From NCBI RefSeq assembly GCF_030052995.1, contig NZ_JASJPW010000001.1, positions 3,276,001-3,340,000 of the forward strand: a DNA stretch of 64,000 nucleotides, given 5' to 3'. The position numbers and the translations under genes were made by a program. Source of the DNA: Gemmobacter sp. 24YEA27 (GTDB taxonomy: Bacteria; Pseudomonadota; Alphaproteobacteria; Rhodobacterales; Rhodobacteraceae). Positions 37,296 to 46,311 of the stretch are shown here, piece after piece. Within the stretch, counting starts at the first letter, position 1. The number at the start of each line of letters is the position of its first letter. The notes below the pieces were generated by a model. It searched no databases and had not been told where the DNA came from. It was given only the letters and a program-made list of their open reading frames with translations.

Positions 37296-38135
37296 TTACG
37301 CATCGTTCTCGCAGATCTGACGCTGGGTGCCGAGGCCTTCGATCCCCAGTTCCACCACATCCCCCGCCTTCAGATAGCGCGGCGGTTTCATACCAAGGCC
37401 AACACCAGGCGGGGTGCCGGTCGAGATCACATCGCCCGGATGCAGCGTGAAGAACTGCGACAGGTAAGAGACCAGGAACGGGATCTTATAGACCATGGTG
37501 GCCGATGTCCCATCCTGCATGGTCTCGCCATTCACCTTCAGCCACATATGCAGGTTGTCATGGTCTTTGACCTCATCCCGCGTCACCAGCCAGGGGCCGA
37601 TCGGGCCGAAATTATCCGAGCTTTTGCCCTTGGACCATTGGCCCGAGCGCTCGATCTGGTAAGCGCGCTCCGAGACGTCGTTGCAGACGCAATATCCCGC
37701 GACATGGTCCATCGCATCGGCTTCCGAGACGTATTTCGCGCGTTTGCCGATCACAATCGCAAGCTCGACCTCCCAGTCGGTCTTGTCCGATCCGCGCGGG
37801 ATCAGGATCGGATCATCTGGCCCACAAATCGCCGAGGTGTATTTCGCGAAGATCACCGGCTCGGGCGGCACCGCCATGCCGCTTTCGGCGGCGTGGTCGG
37901 AATAGTTCAGACCGATACAGATGAATTTGCCGGTCTGGCCGACACAGGCGCCAAGGCGCGGATTGCCCGCAACCAGCGGCAGCGTGGCCGGGTCGATCTT
38001 TGCCAGCACCGACAGATCCGCCAGCACATCGCCCGCAATATCAGCCACATGGCCGGAGAGGTCGCGCAGCTTCCCGTCCTCGTCAATCAGGCCGGGTTTC
38101 TCGGCGCCACGCGCGCCATAACGTACGAGTTTCAT
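37296..38135 (-). CDS. fumarylacetoacetate hydrolase-family enzyme, probable 2,4-diketo-3-deoxy-fuconate hydrolase
   Basis: 279 residues, FAH family. The catalytic-domain motifs CIGLNYSDHAAESGM, VELAIVIGKRAKYVSE and DVISTGTPPGVGLG are clear, including acidic metal ligands. In the oxidative L-fucose pathway this family splits the diketo acid to pyruvate and lactate. The location at the end of an operon with a fuconate-type dehydratase, SDR and importer supports that. Related FAH enzymes act on other diketo acids, so the exact substrate is inferred. It lies 14 bases behind the SDR gene. Confidence 0.8.
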   Translation of the reverse strand: MKLVRYGARGAEKPGLIDEDGKLRDLSGHVADIAGDVLADLSVLAKIDPATLPLVAGNPRLGACVGQTGKFICIGLNYSDHAAESGMAVPPEPVIFAKYTSAICGPDDPILIPRGSDKTDWEVELAIVIGKRAKYVSEADAMDHVAGYCVCNDVSERAYQIERSGQWSKGKSSDNFGPIGPWLVTRDEVKDHDNLHMWLKVNGETMQDGTSATMVYKIPFLVSYLSQFFTLHPGDVISTGTPPGVGLGMKPPRYLKAGDVVELGIEGLGTQRQICENDA

Positions 38136-38149
38136 AGCAGCTCCTTCGC

Positions 38150-38890
38150 TCAGGTGGTCCAGCCACCGTCGATGACATGTTCGGTCCCCGTGGTGAAGCC
38201 TGCTTCGTCCGAGGCCAGATAGCAGACCAGTGCCGCGATCTCATCGGCCCGGCCCAGCCGCCCCATCGCCTGGCGGCCGATAAAGGCTTTCAGCGCGCCC
38301 TCGTAATCGCCGGTGGCCTTCAGCCGCTCATGCAGACTGGGGCTGTCGACAGTACCCGGGCAGATCGAATTGCAGCGGATACCCTGGGCCACATAATCGG
38401 CAGCCACGGCGCGGGTCAGGCCAACCACAGCGGCCTTGGATGCGGAATAGACCGCGCGGTTGACCGGGCCTTTTTTCGGCCCCGCGACCGAGGACATATT
38501 GATGATCGAGCCATTCCCCTTCGCGATCATCCCCGGCAGCACGGCGCGGATCATGCGAAACTGCGCCTTCGCGTTCAGGTCAAAGGCGAAATCCCATTCA
38601 GCCTCGGTCGCCTCAAGCACGGTGCCGTTATGGACGACGCCCGCGCAGTTGAAGAGGATATCGACCGGCCCGATTTCAGCGACCAGCGCGGTGATCGCGC
38701 CCGGGTCAAGCACGTTCAGCACTTTCGCGGTGATCCCCGGCAGACCCGCCAGTTCCGCCATCAGGGCCTCATTCACATCGGTCGCGATAACTTCGGCCCC
38801 CTCGTCGGCCATGCGTTCGGCGCTGGCGCGGCCGATCCCCTGCCCCGCCGCCGTGATCAGCGCGCGTTTCCCCGCAAGTCTTTGCATCAT
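38150..38890 (-). CDS. short-chain dehydrogenase, probable 2-keto-3-deoxy-L-fuconate dehydrogenase
   Basis: 246-residue SDR. The cofactor motif TAAGQGIGRA and the catalytic YSASK (with Ser in the preceding MSSVAG) are present. An aspartate at the end of beta-2 (VIATDVNE) points to NAD. Its place between the split UxaA-type dehydratase and the FAA hydrolase fits oxidation of the 4-hydroxyl of a 2-keto-3-deoxy acid. Its close relatives include both this enzyme and hydroxybutyrate dehydrogenase-like proteins. Confidence 0.78.
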   Translation of the reverse strand: MMQRLAGKRALITAAGQGIGRASAERMADEGAEVIATDVNEALMAELAGLPGITAKVLNVLDPGAITALVAEIGPVDILFNCAGVVHNGTVLEATEAEWDFAFDLNAKAQFRMIRAVLPGMIAKGNGSIINMSSVAGPKKGPVNRAVYSASKAAVVGLTRAVAADYVAQGIRCNSICPGTVDSPSLHERLKATGDYEGALKAFIGRQAMGRLGRADEIAALVCYLASDEAGFTTGTEHVIDGGWTT

Positions 38891-38898
38891 GTCTCTCC

Positions 38899-40113
38899 TC
38901 AGGCCGCGCCCGGCAGGCAGGCCGGGCCGATGGGCTCAAATGTCTTATAGGTCAGGATGAACTCGCGATGGCCGAGTTCTTCGGATTTCGTCTGTTTCCC
39001 CGCCGCCACGGCGACCACCAGGTCACGGATCTCCTGGCCGACTTCGGGGATCGAGCGGACGCCCTCGATGATGTCACCGGCGTTGACGTCCATATCTTCG
39101 GCGAGATTGCGATAGGTGTCGGGGTTGGCGCAGATCTTGATCACCGGCGAAATCGCCGAGCCCACGACCGAGCCGCGCCCGGTCACGAACAGCGTCATAT
39201 GCGCGCCGGATGCGATCATCTCGACGATTTCGGCATTGTCCGAGATATTCGGAAAGCCGAAGCGCACATCGCCATCGGGCACCACATCCATCAGGTAAAG
39301 CCCGCCATGGGGCGGCACATCACCGGGCTTGATCAGCCCCGAAATCGGGCTGTCACCGGATTTGACATAGGCGCCGAGCGATTTTTCCTCGATGGTCGAA
39401 AGCCCACCCGCCGCGTTACCGGCCGCGAAAGACCCATAGCCCAGCGTGGCGTAATAGCGCTCGGCCTTATGGACGCTTTCGCGCAACAGGTTCCCCAGCT
39501 CGGGCGTTATCGCGCGTTCGGCCATGATTTCTTCGCAGCCGATCAACTCGCCGGTTTCCTCGAAGATGCAGGCGGCCCCTTCGGCCACCAGCAGGTCAAA
39601 GGCCTTGCCCGCCGCCGGATTGCCGGAAATGCCGGATGTCCCGTCCGAACCACCGCAGACCGTGCCGATGATCAGCTCATCAACCCCCATCCGTACCCGC
39701 GGCACTTCGGAAATCTGCGCCAGCGTCTGGCGGATCCAGTCGGCACCCGCCTGGATGGTCGAACGCGTCCCCCCCGCCCGCTGGATCACCAGCGTCTTTA
39801 CCGGGCGCCCCGAGGCATCCACCGCATTCGCCGCGCGCACCTTGTCAAAGCTCTCGCATCCCAGCGACACGAACAGCACCGCGCCGACATTCGGATGGGT
39901 GCAGAGCTTTTCCATCATCTGCGCGGCATATTCATTCGGGTAGCAGCCGGGGAAACCGATCAGCTGTACATCGCCTTCATGGGCCGTATTGCGGAACTGA
40001 TGCACAATCTCCGAGGCCACGAAATGCGCGCATTCCACCAGATAGGCCACGACCAGCGTGTTGCGGATGCCCTTGCGGCCATCCTCGCGCGAAAAGGCCT
40101 GAATCTCACTCAT
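38899..40113 (-). CDS. UxaA-family dehydratase, large (C-terminal) part
   Basis: 404 residues corresponding to the large domain of altronate/galactarate dehydratases. Conserved cysteine-containing stretches FPGCYPNEYA, GCESFDK and GTVCGGSDGTSGISGNPA are seen; these are the FeS or metal region. The start at 40113 overlaps the small-subunit gene by eight bases. The enzyme dehydrates a sugar acid. Since the operon also has an enolase-superfamily dehydratase, its substrate is probably a different sugar acid or a later intermediate. Confidence 0.8.
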   Translation of the reverse strand: MSEIQAFSREDGRKGIRNTLVVAYLVECAHFVASEIVHQFRNTAHEGDVQLIGFPGCYPNEYAAQMMEKLCTHPNVGAVLFVSLGCESFDKVRAANAVDASGRPVKTLVIQRAGGTRSTIQAGADWIRQTLAQISEVPRVRMGVDELIIGTVCGGSDGTSGISGNPAAGKAFDLLVAEGAACIFEETGELIGCEEIMAERAITPELGNLLRESVHKAERYYATLGYGSFAAGNAAGGLSTIEEKSLGAYVKSGDSPISGLIKPGDVPPHGGLYLMDVVPDGDVRFGFPNISDNAEIVEMIASGAHMTLFVTGRGSVVGSAISPVIKICANPDTYRNLAEDMDVNAGDIIEGVRSIPEVGQEIRDLVVAVAAGKQTKSEELGHREFILTYKTFEPIGPACLPGAA

Positions 40114-40447
40114 AATGACACCCCGCGCTGCGGCCATCGGCGTCCTGCAACATATGCGTGGGCGTATAGGCCGAGCGGATATTATGGACATGGACATGCT
40201 CGCCCGCGCGGATCGCCCCGGTCGCGATGCCGATGGGCATGCCGTATTTCAGGATCACATCACCTGCCGCGATGTCGTGGCGCGCGATCTTATGGGCCAT
40301 CGGAATCGGGCGGTTGAGGCGGACCTCGCCCCCCTCCAGCGCAACCACCAGCCCCTCGGGCGAATTCGCGCGGGCGACCAGCACATTGTCTTCGCCGGAC
40401 AAGAGCAGGAACGGCCCGAATGACGATTTTTCAGTCACTTCCGGCAC
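40106..40447 (-). CDS. UxaA-family dehydratase, SAF-domain small part
   Basis: 113-residue protein with one SAF domain ([35 protein letters not shown]), which equals the N-terminal part of altronate dehydratase UxaA. It is a separate gene here, as in several alphaproteobacteria. It likely pairs with the large part directly downstream, sharing an eight-base overlap. The start is a GTG at 40447 lying inside the end of the MaoC gene. Confidence 0.8.
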   Translation of the reverse strand: MPEVTEKSSFGPFLLLSGEDNVLVARANSPEGLVVALEGGEVRLNRPIPMAHKIARHDIAAGDVILKYGMPIGIATGAIRAGEHVHVHNIRSAYTPTHMLQDADGRSAGCHYE

Positions 40448-40881
40448 TCCACCATATAGATATGGTCGGCAACCAGCGCGGTCTCGCCGGTTTGTTTGGT
40501 GACGATGAGGCGTTCGGTCACGCGGCCAAAACCGGGGCGTTTTTCCATCAGCTCCTTACCGATGATCTCGACCCGGGTTCTGAGCGTATCGCCGATGAAC
40601 ACGGGTTTCACAAAGCGCATCCGGTCGTAACCATAGGAAAACGCGACCGGATTTATAATCGTCGCGGTCAGGCCGACGCCGATGGTGAAGACCATCGTGC
40701 CATGCGCAATGCGCTGACCAAAGGGCAGCGTCTTGCAGAATTCCGCGTCCAGATGATGCGGGAAGAAATCGCCCGAATGGCCGGCATGAACGACGAAATC
40801 GGTCTCGGTGATGGTGCGGCCGACCGTGTCGCGCGCCTCGCCGATCTCGTAATCCTCGTAATATTTCACCTGTTCAAGCAT
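40435..40881 (-). CDS. MaoC-family hydratase/dehydratase
   Basis: 148-residue hot-dog fold protein. The R-hydratase-type motif reads [21 protein letters not shown], followed by [10 protein letters not shown]. MaoC proteins usually hydrate enoyl-CoA thioesters. It has no defined part in the known fucose pathway, so its presence is an unexplained component of the operon. The start at 40881 overlaps the upstream Gfo/Idh gene by eight bases; the end overlaps the SAF gene by thirteen. Confidence 0.8.
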   Translation of the reverse strand: MLEQVKYYEDYEIGEARDTVGRTITETDFVVHAGHSGDFFPHHLDAEFCKTLPFGQRIAHGTMVFTIGVGLTATIINPVAFSYGYDRMRFVKPVFIGDTLRTRVEIIGKELMEKRPGFGRVTERLIVTKQTGETALVADHIYMVECRK

Positions 40882-41929
40882 CGGGAGAAGTCCTGATCGG
40901 ATGCGCCGGCAGGGCGCTGGATTGGTAGGCGGCCTCGACAAGGGCCATTGTGTGCCAGGCATCTTCGGCGCTGCCTTGCAGCTCAGCATCTTCGCGGGTG
41001 GCAAAGCGCATCACCTGCGCGATCCGGCCGACGAAAGCCTCGATAAACCAGTTGCCGATCAGCGGGATCTGCCGCCATTCGCCATCTGTGTTGAGCCAGA
41101 ATTCATCCGGCTCACCCTTCGGGTAATCGAGATTGACGCCGAGCTTCAGATAAGCCGCGCCCCTCGTGCCGCAGATGCGGAATTCACAGGCCTGGAACCG
41201 GCGGCCGAAGGCATGGTTATGGTTGATAGATAGGTTCGCGCGGGCGCGTTGCCCGTAATCGAGGATGATCGACGACCGCGTATTCGACACGGAAGAGGTC
41301 GGATGCCCCATGGTTTTCGCGTGAACGCCTGAAGGGTTTCCCAGAACATCCCGAACGAAATCAATATAATGGATCGAATGCAGCAGGATCTCCACCCGGG
41401 GCAGATCTTTCAGGAAGGCCCAGCGATGCCAGGGCGTATCCAGCGCCAGCCAGGCATCGAAATCGACCACTTCGCCCAGCAGGCCCTTCGCAATGGCATC
41501 TTTCAGCGCAAGGCTCATCGGCGCGAACCTCAGCTGGAAATTCACCGCCGCCCGGATCTTGCGGGTCCTGAGAATGCGGATGATCTCATCAGCTGCCGCA
41601 ATATCAGACCCCATCGGCTTCTGGATCAGCACGACGACGCCTTCGGGCAGTGCGTTCAGCACAGCCGGAATCGCGGCGGGCGGTACGGCCAGATCATAGA
41701 CGACGCCGGTGCCCAGAGCCGTCGCCTCGGCCAGCGAACCATAGGCCACCGCCCCTGGCGGCAGGATCGCGCGGGCTTTGTCCTGATCGGGATCATAGAT
41801 GCCCGCCACAGTGAAGCCGGCCTTTGCACAGGCGGGCAGATGCGCATCTGACACGATAGACCCGGCACCGAAAATCACAATCGGCAGCGCGGTTTTCGGC
41901 GGAGTGATGCTCTGGATCAGCTCAGTCAT
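40874..41929 (-). CDS. Gfo/Idh/MocA-family oxidoreductase
   Basis: 351 residues. The N-terminal Rossmann domain ([23 protein letters not shown]) is followed by the [14 protein letters not shown] motif that replaces the usual EKP segment, then the C-terminal alpha/beta domain. Such enzymes oxidise sugars or sugar acids with NAD(P). No other candidate sugar-1-dehydrogenase is in the operon, so it might supply the first oxidation to the lactone; that is inference. It overlaps its neighbours by eight bases on both sides. Confidence 0.78.
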   Translation of the reverse strand: MTELIQSITPPKTALPIVIFGAGSIVSDAHLPACAKAGFTVAGIYDPDQDKARAILPPGAVAYGSLAEATALGTGVVYDLAVPPAAIPAVLNALPEGVVVLIQKPMGSDIAAADEIIRILRTRKIRAAVNFQLRFAPMSLALKDAIAKGLLGEVVDFDAWLALDTPWHRWAFLKDLPRVEILLHSIHYIDFVRDVLGNPSGVHAKTMGHPTSSVSNTRSSIILDYGQRARANLSINHNHAFGRRFQACEFRICGTRGAAYLKLGVNLDYPKGEPDEFWLNTDGEWRQIPLIGNWFIEAFVGRIAQVMRFATREDAELQGSAEDAWHTMALVEAAYQSSALPAHPIRTSPDA

Positions 41930-42251
41930 GATGGAAGATTTCCGACATACCGGCCCACCATTCGCCGGGCGCGCGCGTGTCCAGCGGGCGTTGCAGCGGC
42001 TTGTTCACCGCCCACCATTTCTGCGTCTCGGGATCAGCGGCCATCTTCGCCATATCGGCCTCATAATCGGTGCCCGAATATTCGAAATAGGAAAACAACA
42101 GGTTCTCGGGCTCTTTCAGGAAGATCGAATAGTTCGAAATGTGACATTCTGAGATCTTCTCCAGCACCGCAGGCCAGACGGCGGCATGGAGGCGCTTATA
42201 CTCGGCCTTGCCCTCTTCCGAGAGGCCGATGACAGAGGCGTAGCGCGTCAT
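41922..42251 (-). CDS. L-rhamnose/L-fucose mutarotase (RhaM family)
   Basis: 109-residue protein of the RhaM (DUF718) family: EYKRLHAAVWPAVLEKISECHISNYSIFLK, with the later PETQKWW motif. It equilibrates alpha and beta forms of a 6-deoxysugar before dehydrogenation. Its place directly after the fuconate-type dehydratase, overlapping by four bases, is strong evidence that the operon handles a deoxysugar such as L-fucose. Confidence 0.85.
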   Translation of the reverse strand: MTRYASVIGLSEEGKAEYKRLHAAVWPAVLEKISECHISNYSIFLKEPENLLFSYFEYSGTDYEADMAKMAADPETQKWWAVNKPLQRPLDTRAPGEWWAGMSEIFHHD

Positions 42252-43366
42252 GACTGCGCCTCCGTAATGGTCAGATGCGAGCCTTCCGAGACCCGGGCCG
42301 CAATCGCCTCATGATCCCAGTCAATGCCCAGCCCCGGCGTGACCGGGGCCAGCGCGAGACCGCCTTCGCGCGCCATCGGGGCCGCGATATCGTCGAGCTG
42401 CGGGATATATTCGAGCCAGGGCGCGTTGGGCACCGCACAGACCAGCGACACATGCAGTTCCATCAGGAAATGCGGGCAGATCGCCAGGTTATGCGCTTCG
42501 GCCATATGGGCGACCTTGAGCCAGGGCGTGATGCCCCCGATCCGCGCCACATCGGCCTGGACGATGCCACAGGCCCCGGCCTGGATGTAATCGGCGAACT
42601 GGCCCGGGGAATACATCGACTCGCCCACCGCAATCGGCACGCGGGACTGACGCGTCAGGCGGGCATGACCCGCGATGTCATCGGCGGGCAGCGGTTCTTC
42701 GAACCAGGCGATGTTCAGGCGTTCCAACAGGTCGAGGCGACGCGAGGCTTCGGGCTGGGTCATCGACTGATTGGCATCGGTCATGATCTCGTAATCATCA
42801 CCAAGCGCGGCGCGCACCGCCTCCAGCCGGGCGGCGTCACCTGCAACCGTGGGTTTGCCGATCTTGATTTTCGATCCGCGGAACCCTGCCTCGCGCATGG
42901 CCAGCGCATCATCGACCAGCGCCTGCGGCTCCAGATGCAGCCAGCCGCCTTCTGTCGAATACATCGGCACCGAGGGTTTCGCGCCCCCCGCCAGCACATG
43001 CAGCGGCAGGCCGGTTTTCACCCCGCGCAGATCCCAGAGCGCGGTGTCAATCGCCGCCTGGGCCAGCGCCATGATCGGGCCTACAGCCGTCGCATGGCTG
43101 AGAAACAGCAGATCGCGCCAGATCGCTTCGATCATGCCCGCCTCGCGCCCGATCAGCGCGGGCAGGAAGCTGCGCCGCAACAGTTCCAGCACGGAATGGC
43201 CGCCATCGCCGATCGTGTAGCTGTAGCCAAGGCCCGATGCACCATCGGCGTCGGTCAGGCGGACGAAAATCGTCTCCTGGCTCTTGAAGGACTGGATCGC
43301 ATCGGTGCGTTTCACCTTTGGGATCAGGTCAACGATAAAGGCCTCGGCCCGGATGAGTTTCGCCAT
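42248..43366 (-). CDS. enolase-superfamily sugar-acid dehydratase, probable L-fuconate dehydratase
   Basis: 372 residues, mandelate racemase group. The catalytic set can be placed: Lys166/Lys168 in KIKIG, metal ligands Asp197 (DANQ), Glu223 (FEEPL) and Glu249 (GES), and His299 in CPHF. This pattern is that of sugar-acid dehydratases. With a mutarotase, FAA hydrolase and lactonase around, L-fuconate is the best guess; related enzymes act on L-rhamnonate or galactonate. It follows the transporter ATPase gene by three bases. Confidence 0.8.
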   Translation of the reverse strand: MAKLIRAEAFIVDLIPKVKRTDAIQSFKSQETIFVRLTDADGASGLGYSYTIGDGGHSVLELLRRSFLPALIGREAGMIEAIWRDLLFLSHATAVGPIMALAQAAIDTALWDLRGVKTGLPLHVLAGGAKPSVPMYSTEGGWLHLEPQALVDDALAMREAGFRGSKIKIGKPTVAGDAARLEAVRAALGDDYEIMTDANQSMTQPEASRRLDLLERLNIAWFEEPLPADDIAGHARLTRQSRVPIAVGESMYSPGQFADYIQAGACGIVQADVARIGGITPWLKVAHMAEAHNLAICPHFLMELHVSLVCAVPNAPWLEYIPQLDDIAAPMAREGGLALAPVTPGLGIDWDHEAIAARVSEGSHLTITEAQS

Positions 43367-43369
43367 GGC

Positions 43370-44455
43370 TCACGCTTTCAGATTAAGGCCAGTGTCAGCA
43401 TCGAAGAGGTGGCATTTGTCGAGCGCGATGCCAAAACGCAGCACTTCGCCGGGAACAAGCGGGCGCGGGTTCAGCATCTTGGCCTGGACCTCGGTGCCGG
43501 CGAGCTGGGCATAGACCACCGTCTCGGTGCCAAGTGGCTCCGACAGGGTCACTTTCATATCGACATGTGCCATATGGGCGGTGGGGGGCAGCGAATGGCC
43601 CTCGGGCATGATATTGTCGGCGCGGATGCCAAGCTGCACGCGGCGGCCATCCGCCAGTTTCACCCCCGGCGGCAGCGGGATGCGGGTGCCGTCCGCAAGT
43701 GCGAGCTGGCCGCCCTCGACCACACCCGACAGCAGGTTCATCGGCGGCGAGCCGATAAAGGTCGCGACGAAGGTGTTGACCGGGTTTTCGAACACATCAA
43801 GCGGGGTTCCGACCTGGACGATATGGCCATCGCGCATGATCACGATGCGGTCGGCAAGGGTCATCGCCTCGATCTGGTCATGGGTGACATAGATCACCGT
43901 CGAGCCGACCTTCTGGTGCAGCTTTTTGATTTCGACCCGCATCTGGGTGCGCAGCTTCGCATCCAGATTGGACAGCGGCTCGTCAAAGAGGAAGACATCC
44001 GGCTGGCGCACAATGGCCCGGCCCATGGCCACGCGCTGGCGCTGACCGCCCGAAAGCGCGCCGGGTTTGCGATCCAGCAAAGGCGTCAGCGCGAGGATTT
44101 CAGCCGCCTCATCCACCGCCTTATTGATTTCGGCCTGCGATTTCTTCGCAATTTTCAGCGAAAAGCCGAGATTCTCGCGCACTGTCATATGCGGATAAAG
44201 CGCGTAATTCTGGAACACCATCGCGAGGTTGCGCTCGCGCGGGGGCAGGTCGTTGACAACGCGGTCGCCGATCACGATCTCACCGCCGGAAATATCCTCG
44301 AGCCCCGCAACCATGCGCAAGGTCGTCGATTTGCCGCAGCCCGAGGGGCCGACGAGGACGACAAACTCGCCCTCAGCGATCGAGAGGTTGATCGAATGCA
44401 CGACATCCAGCGCGCCATAGCTTTTCTTGACGTTTTTCAGATGGACCTGGGCCAT
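43370..44455 (-). CDS. CUT1-type sugar ABC transporter ATPase (UgpC/MalK-like)
   Basis: 361 residues. Walker [10 protein letters not shown], signature [14 protein letters not shown], Walker [14 protein letters not shown] and H-loop VTHDQ are all intact. The C-terminal TOBE/OB region (about 240-361) is typical of MalK-like ATPases. It energises the two permeases encoded upstream. Three bases separate the stop of the second permease gene from its ATG, so the operon is compact. Confidence 0.92.
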   Translation of the reverse strand: MAQVHLKNVKKSYGALDVVHSINLSIAEGEFVVLVGPSGCGKSTTLRMVAGLEDISGGEIVIGDRVVNDLPPRERNLAMVFQNYALYPHMTVRENLGFSLKIAKKSQAEINKAVDEAAEILALTPLLDRKPGALSGGQRQRVAMGRAIVRQPDVFLFDEPLSNLDAKLRTQMRVEIKKLHQKVGSTVIYVTHDQIEAMTLADRIVIMRDGHIVQVGTPLDVFENPVNTFVATFIGSPPMNLLSGVVEGGQLALADGTRIPLPPGVKLADGRRVQLGIRADNIMPEGHSLPPTAHMAHVDMKVTLSEPLGTETVVYAQLAGTEVQAKMLNPRPLVPGEVLRFGIALDKCHLFDADTGLNLKA

Positions 44456-44458
44456 GGC

Positions 44459-45325
44459 TTATCCTTTCACGCCGCCGAAGGTCAGGCCGGCGATCAGATG
44501 TTTCTGAACGAGGAAGGTCAGGATCAGCGCGGGGATGATCATCAGGACCGCAAGGGCGCACATGCCGCCCCAGTTCAGGGTGAATTGCGAGGTGAAGTCG
44601 AGAAGGCCGACCGGCATCGTCTTGGACGACACCGACCGCGTCAGCTGCGAGGCCAGGGCATATTCGTTCCAGGAGGTCAGGAAGGCGAAGATGCCGGCGC
44701 TTGCGATGCCGGCGCGGGCGACCGGGAACTCCACCTTCCAGAAGGCCTGCCAGCGGGTGCAGCCGTCGATCTCGGCAGCCTCGGCCAGTTCTTTCGGCAC
44801 CTGGCGGAAGAAGCCGTCGATCAGCCAGATGGTGAAGGGCACATTCATCGCGACATAGACGAGGATCATGCCGAGATGGGTGTCGATCAGCCCGGTCCGG
44901 CCGAAGATGATGAACACGGGCAGCGACAGCGCCACGCCGGGCACGGCACGCGTTGCCATCAGCATGACAAAGGTCATGGCCTTGCCTTTGAACCTGTAGC
45001 GGGCAAAAGCATAGCCCCCCGCCATCCCGACCAGCAAAGCGATCACGGTCGAGGTGACCGAGATGATCAGAGAATTGGTGAAATAGGTCCAGACCGGGAT
45101 ACCGCCCTGCCCCGCGCCGCCGAACATGGCGCGGTAATGATCAAGGTTCAGCTCATTCGGGATCCAGACCGGCGGTTTCGCCATGATCTCGACCGTCGGG
45201 CGGAAAGAGTTCAGCACCACCCAGAGGCCGGGGATGCAGATCACGCACATCGCAAGGAAGAGGCCGATGAAATGGCCGGTCTTCAGCATACGTTTGCGCA
45301 GACGGTGTTGCGAGGCGGATGCCAT
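44459..45325 (-). CDS. CUT1-type sugar ABC transporter permease (MalG-like)
   Basis: 288 residues with about six helices; the EAA loop reads ELAEAAEIDGCTRWQAFWKVEFP. The start is placed at 45325 (MASASQHRLRKRM), which leaves one base after the upstream permease stop; the open frame extends farther but overlaps that gene heavily. It is one half of the heterodimeric pore. Confidence 0.9.
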   Translation of the reverse strand: MASASQHRLRKRMLKTGHFIGLFLAMCVICIPGLWVVLNSFRPTVEIMAKPPVWIPNELNLDHYRAMFGGAGQGGIPVWTYFTNSLIISVTSTVIALLVGMAGGYAFARYRFKGKAMTFVMLMATRAVPGVALSLPVFIIFGRTGLIDTHLGMILVYVAMNVPFTIWLIDGFFRQVPKELAEAAEIDGCTRWQAFWKVEFPVARAGIASAGIFAFLTSWNEYALASQLTRSVSSKTMPVGLLDFTSQFTLNWGGMCALAVLMIIPALILTFLVQKHLIAGLTFGGVKG

Positions 45326-45326
45326 A

Positions 45327-46223
45327 TCAGTCCCCCATGCCCAGCTCACGCCGCGCGCGTTGCAGCTTGAGGAAGAAGTAAACGGTGAAGGCGATGGAAA
45401 GGAGGATCGCGATATAGCCCATGGCATTCGCATATCCCATGCGGGCATCGACATAGCCGGTGCGCCCGATCATGGTCCATAACAGCTCGGTCCGTTTGGC
45501 GGGGCCGCCGCCGGTCATCACCTGCACGATGTCATAGGCGCGGGCCACATCAAGCGAGCGGATCGCCATGGCGATATAGATGAAGGGCATCAGGAAGGGC
45601 AAAGTCACATAGCGAAAGCTCTGCCAGGGCGTGCAGCCATCGACTTTCGCGGCTTCCAGCGGGTCTTGCGGCAGGGCGAAAAGCCCCGCGAGGATCAGGA
45701 TCGCGAAGACAGAGGTGCTCATCCAGACTTCGGCGCAGATGATCGCGAAGAGCGCCAGATTGCCATCGACCAGCCAGGGGATCGCGGTTGACGCGAGGCC
45801 CATGGATTGCAGCGCGTTGTTTACCAACCCGACATTGTCATTGAAGATGAACTTGAACATGAAGCCCACCAGAATGGGCGAGAACATCATCGGGAACATC
45901 ATCATCGTGCGCAAAGTGCGCTGGCCGCGCCGCACCTTCGCCACCATCAGCGCAAGGCCAAGCCCCAGCAGCATCTCAAGGTTCAGCGCGATGGTCAGCA
46001 AAAGGACCGTGCGCCCGAAGGCCTTCCAGAACCCCGGATCAGTCAGCGCCTTCTCATAGTTGAAGGGGAAGTTGATCTTCCACAGCGTCTCGGGACGGGT
46101 CAGGTGATAGGGCGTGAAACTGGAATACAGAGACAGCAAAAGCGGCACCAGCACCACCGCCGCCAGGATCAGGAAGGCGGGCATGAGCAGGAGAAGCCAG
46201 GGTGGAAGCTTGGCGCGGGTCAT
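45327..46223 (-). CDS. CUT1-type sugar ABC transporter permease (MalF-like)
   Basis: 298 residues with about six helices. The EAA loop reads DPLEAAKVDGCTPWQSFRYVTLP. It pairs with the MalG-like permease next in the operon. The gap to the binding-protein gene upstream contains a hairpin at 46269-46297, usual for importers needing more binding protein than pore. Confidence 0.9.
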   Translation of the reverse strand: MTRAKLPPWLLLLMPAFLILAAVVLVPLLLSLYSSFTPYHLTRPETLWKINFPFNYEKALTDPGFWKAFGRTVLLLTIALNLEMLLGLGLALMVAKVRRGQRTLRTMMMFPMMFSPILVGFMFKFIFNDNVGLVNNALQSMGLASTAIPWLVDGNLALFAIICAEVWMSTSVFAILILAGLFALPQDPLEAAKVDGCTPWQSFRYVTLPFLMPFIYIAMAIRSLDVARAYDIVQVMTGGGPAKRTELLWTMIGRTGYVDARMGYANAMGYIAILLSIAFTVYFFLKLQRARRELGMGD

Positions 46224-46268
46224 GATTTTTCCGGGCTGAGCGTCCCATCGCGGGGACTGTTATAAAAT

Positions 46269-46297
46269 GCGGGCGGCACCCCTCCGGCGCCGCCCGC
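46269..46297 (-). terminator. hairpin between binding-protein and permease genes
   Basis: Nine-bp GC stem, arms 46269-46277 and 46289-46297, followed on the minus strand by ATTTTATAA. It is best read as a leaky terminator or mRNA-protecting hairpin, raising binding-protein yield above that of the permeases. Confidence 0.55.
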
Positions 46298-46311
46298 AAG
46301 GAGGGTTCGGA

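Noticed and set aside
42275..45370. 1031-residue plus-strand frame opposite the sugar operon
   Set aside because: It lies antisense to the fuconate-type dehydratase, ATPase and permease genes. The long opening comes from high-GC codon bias; its composition is rich in His, Arg and Gln without domain features.
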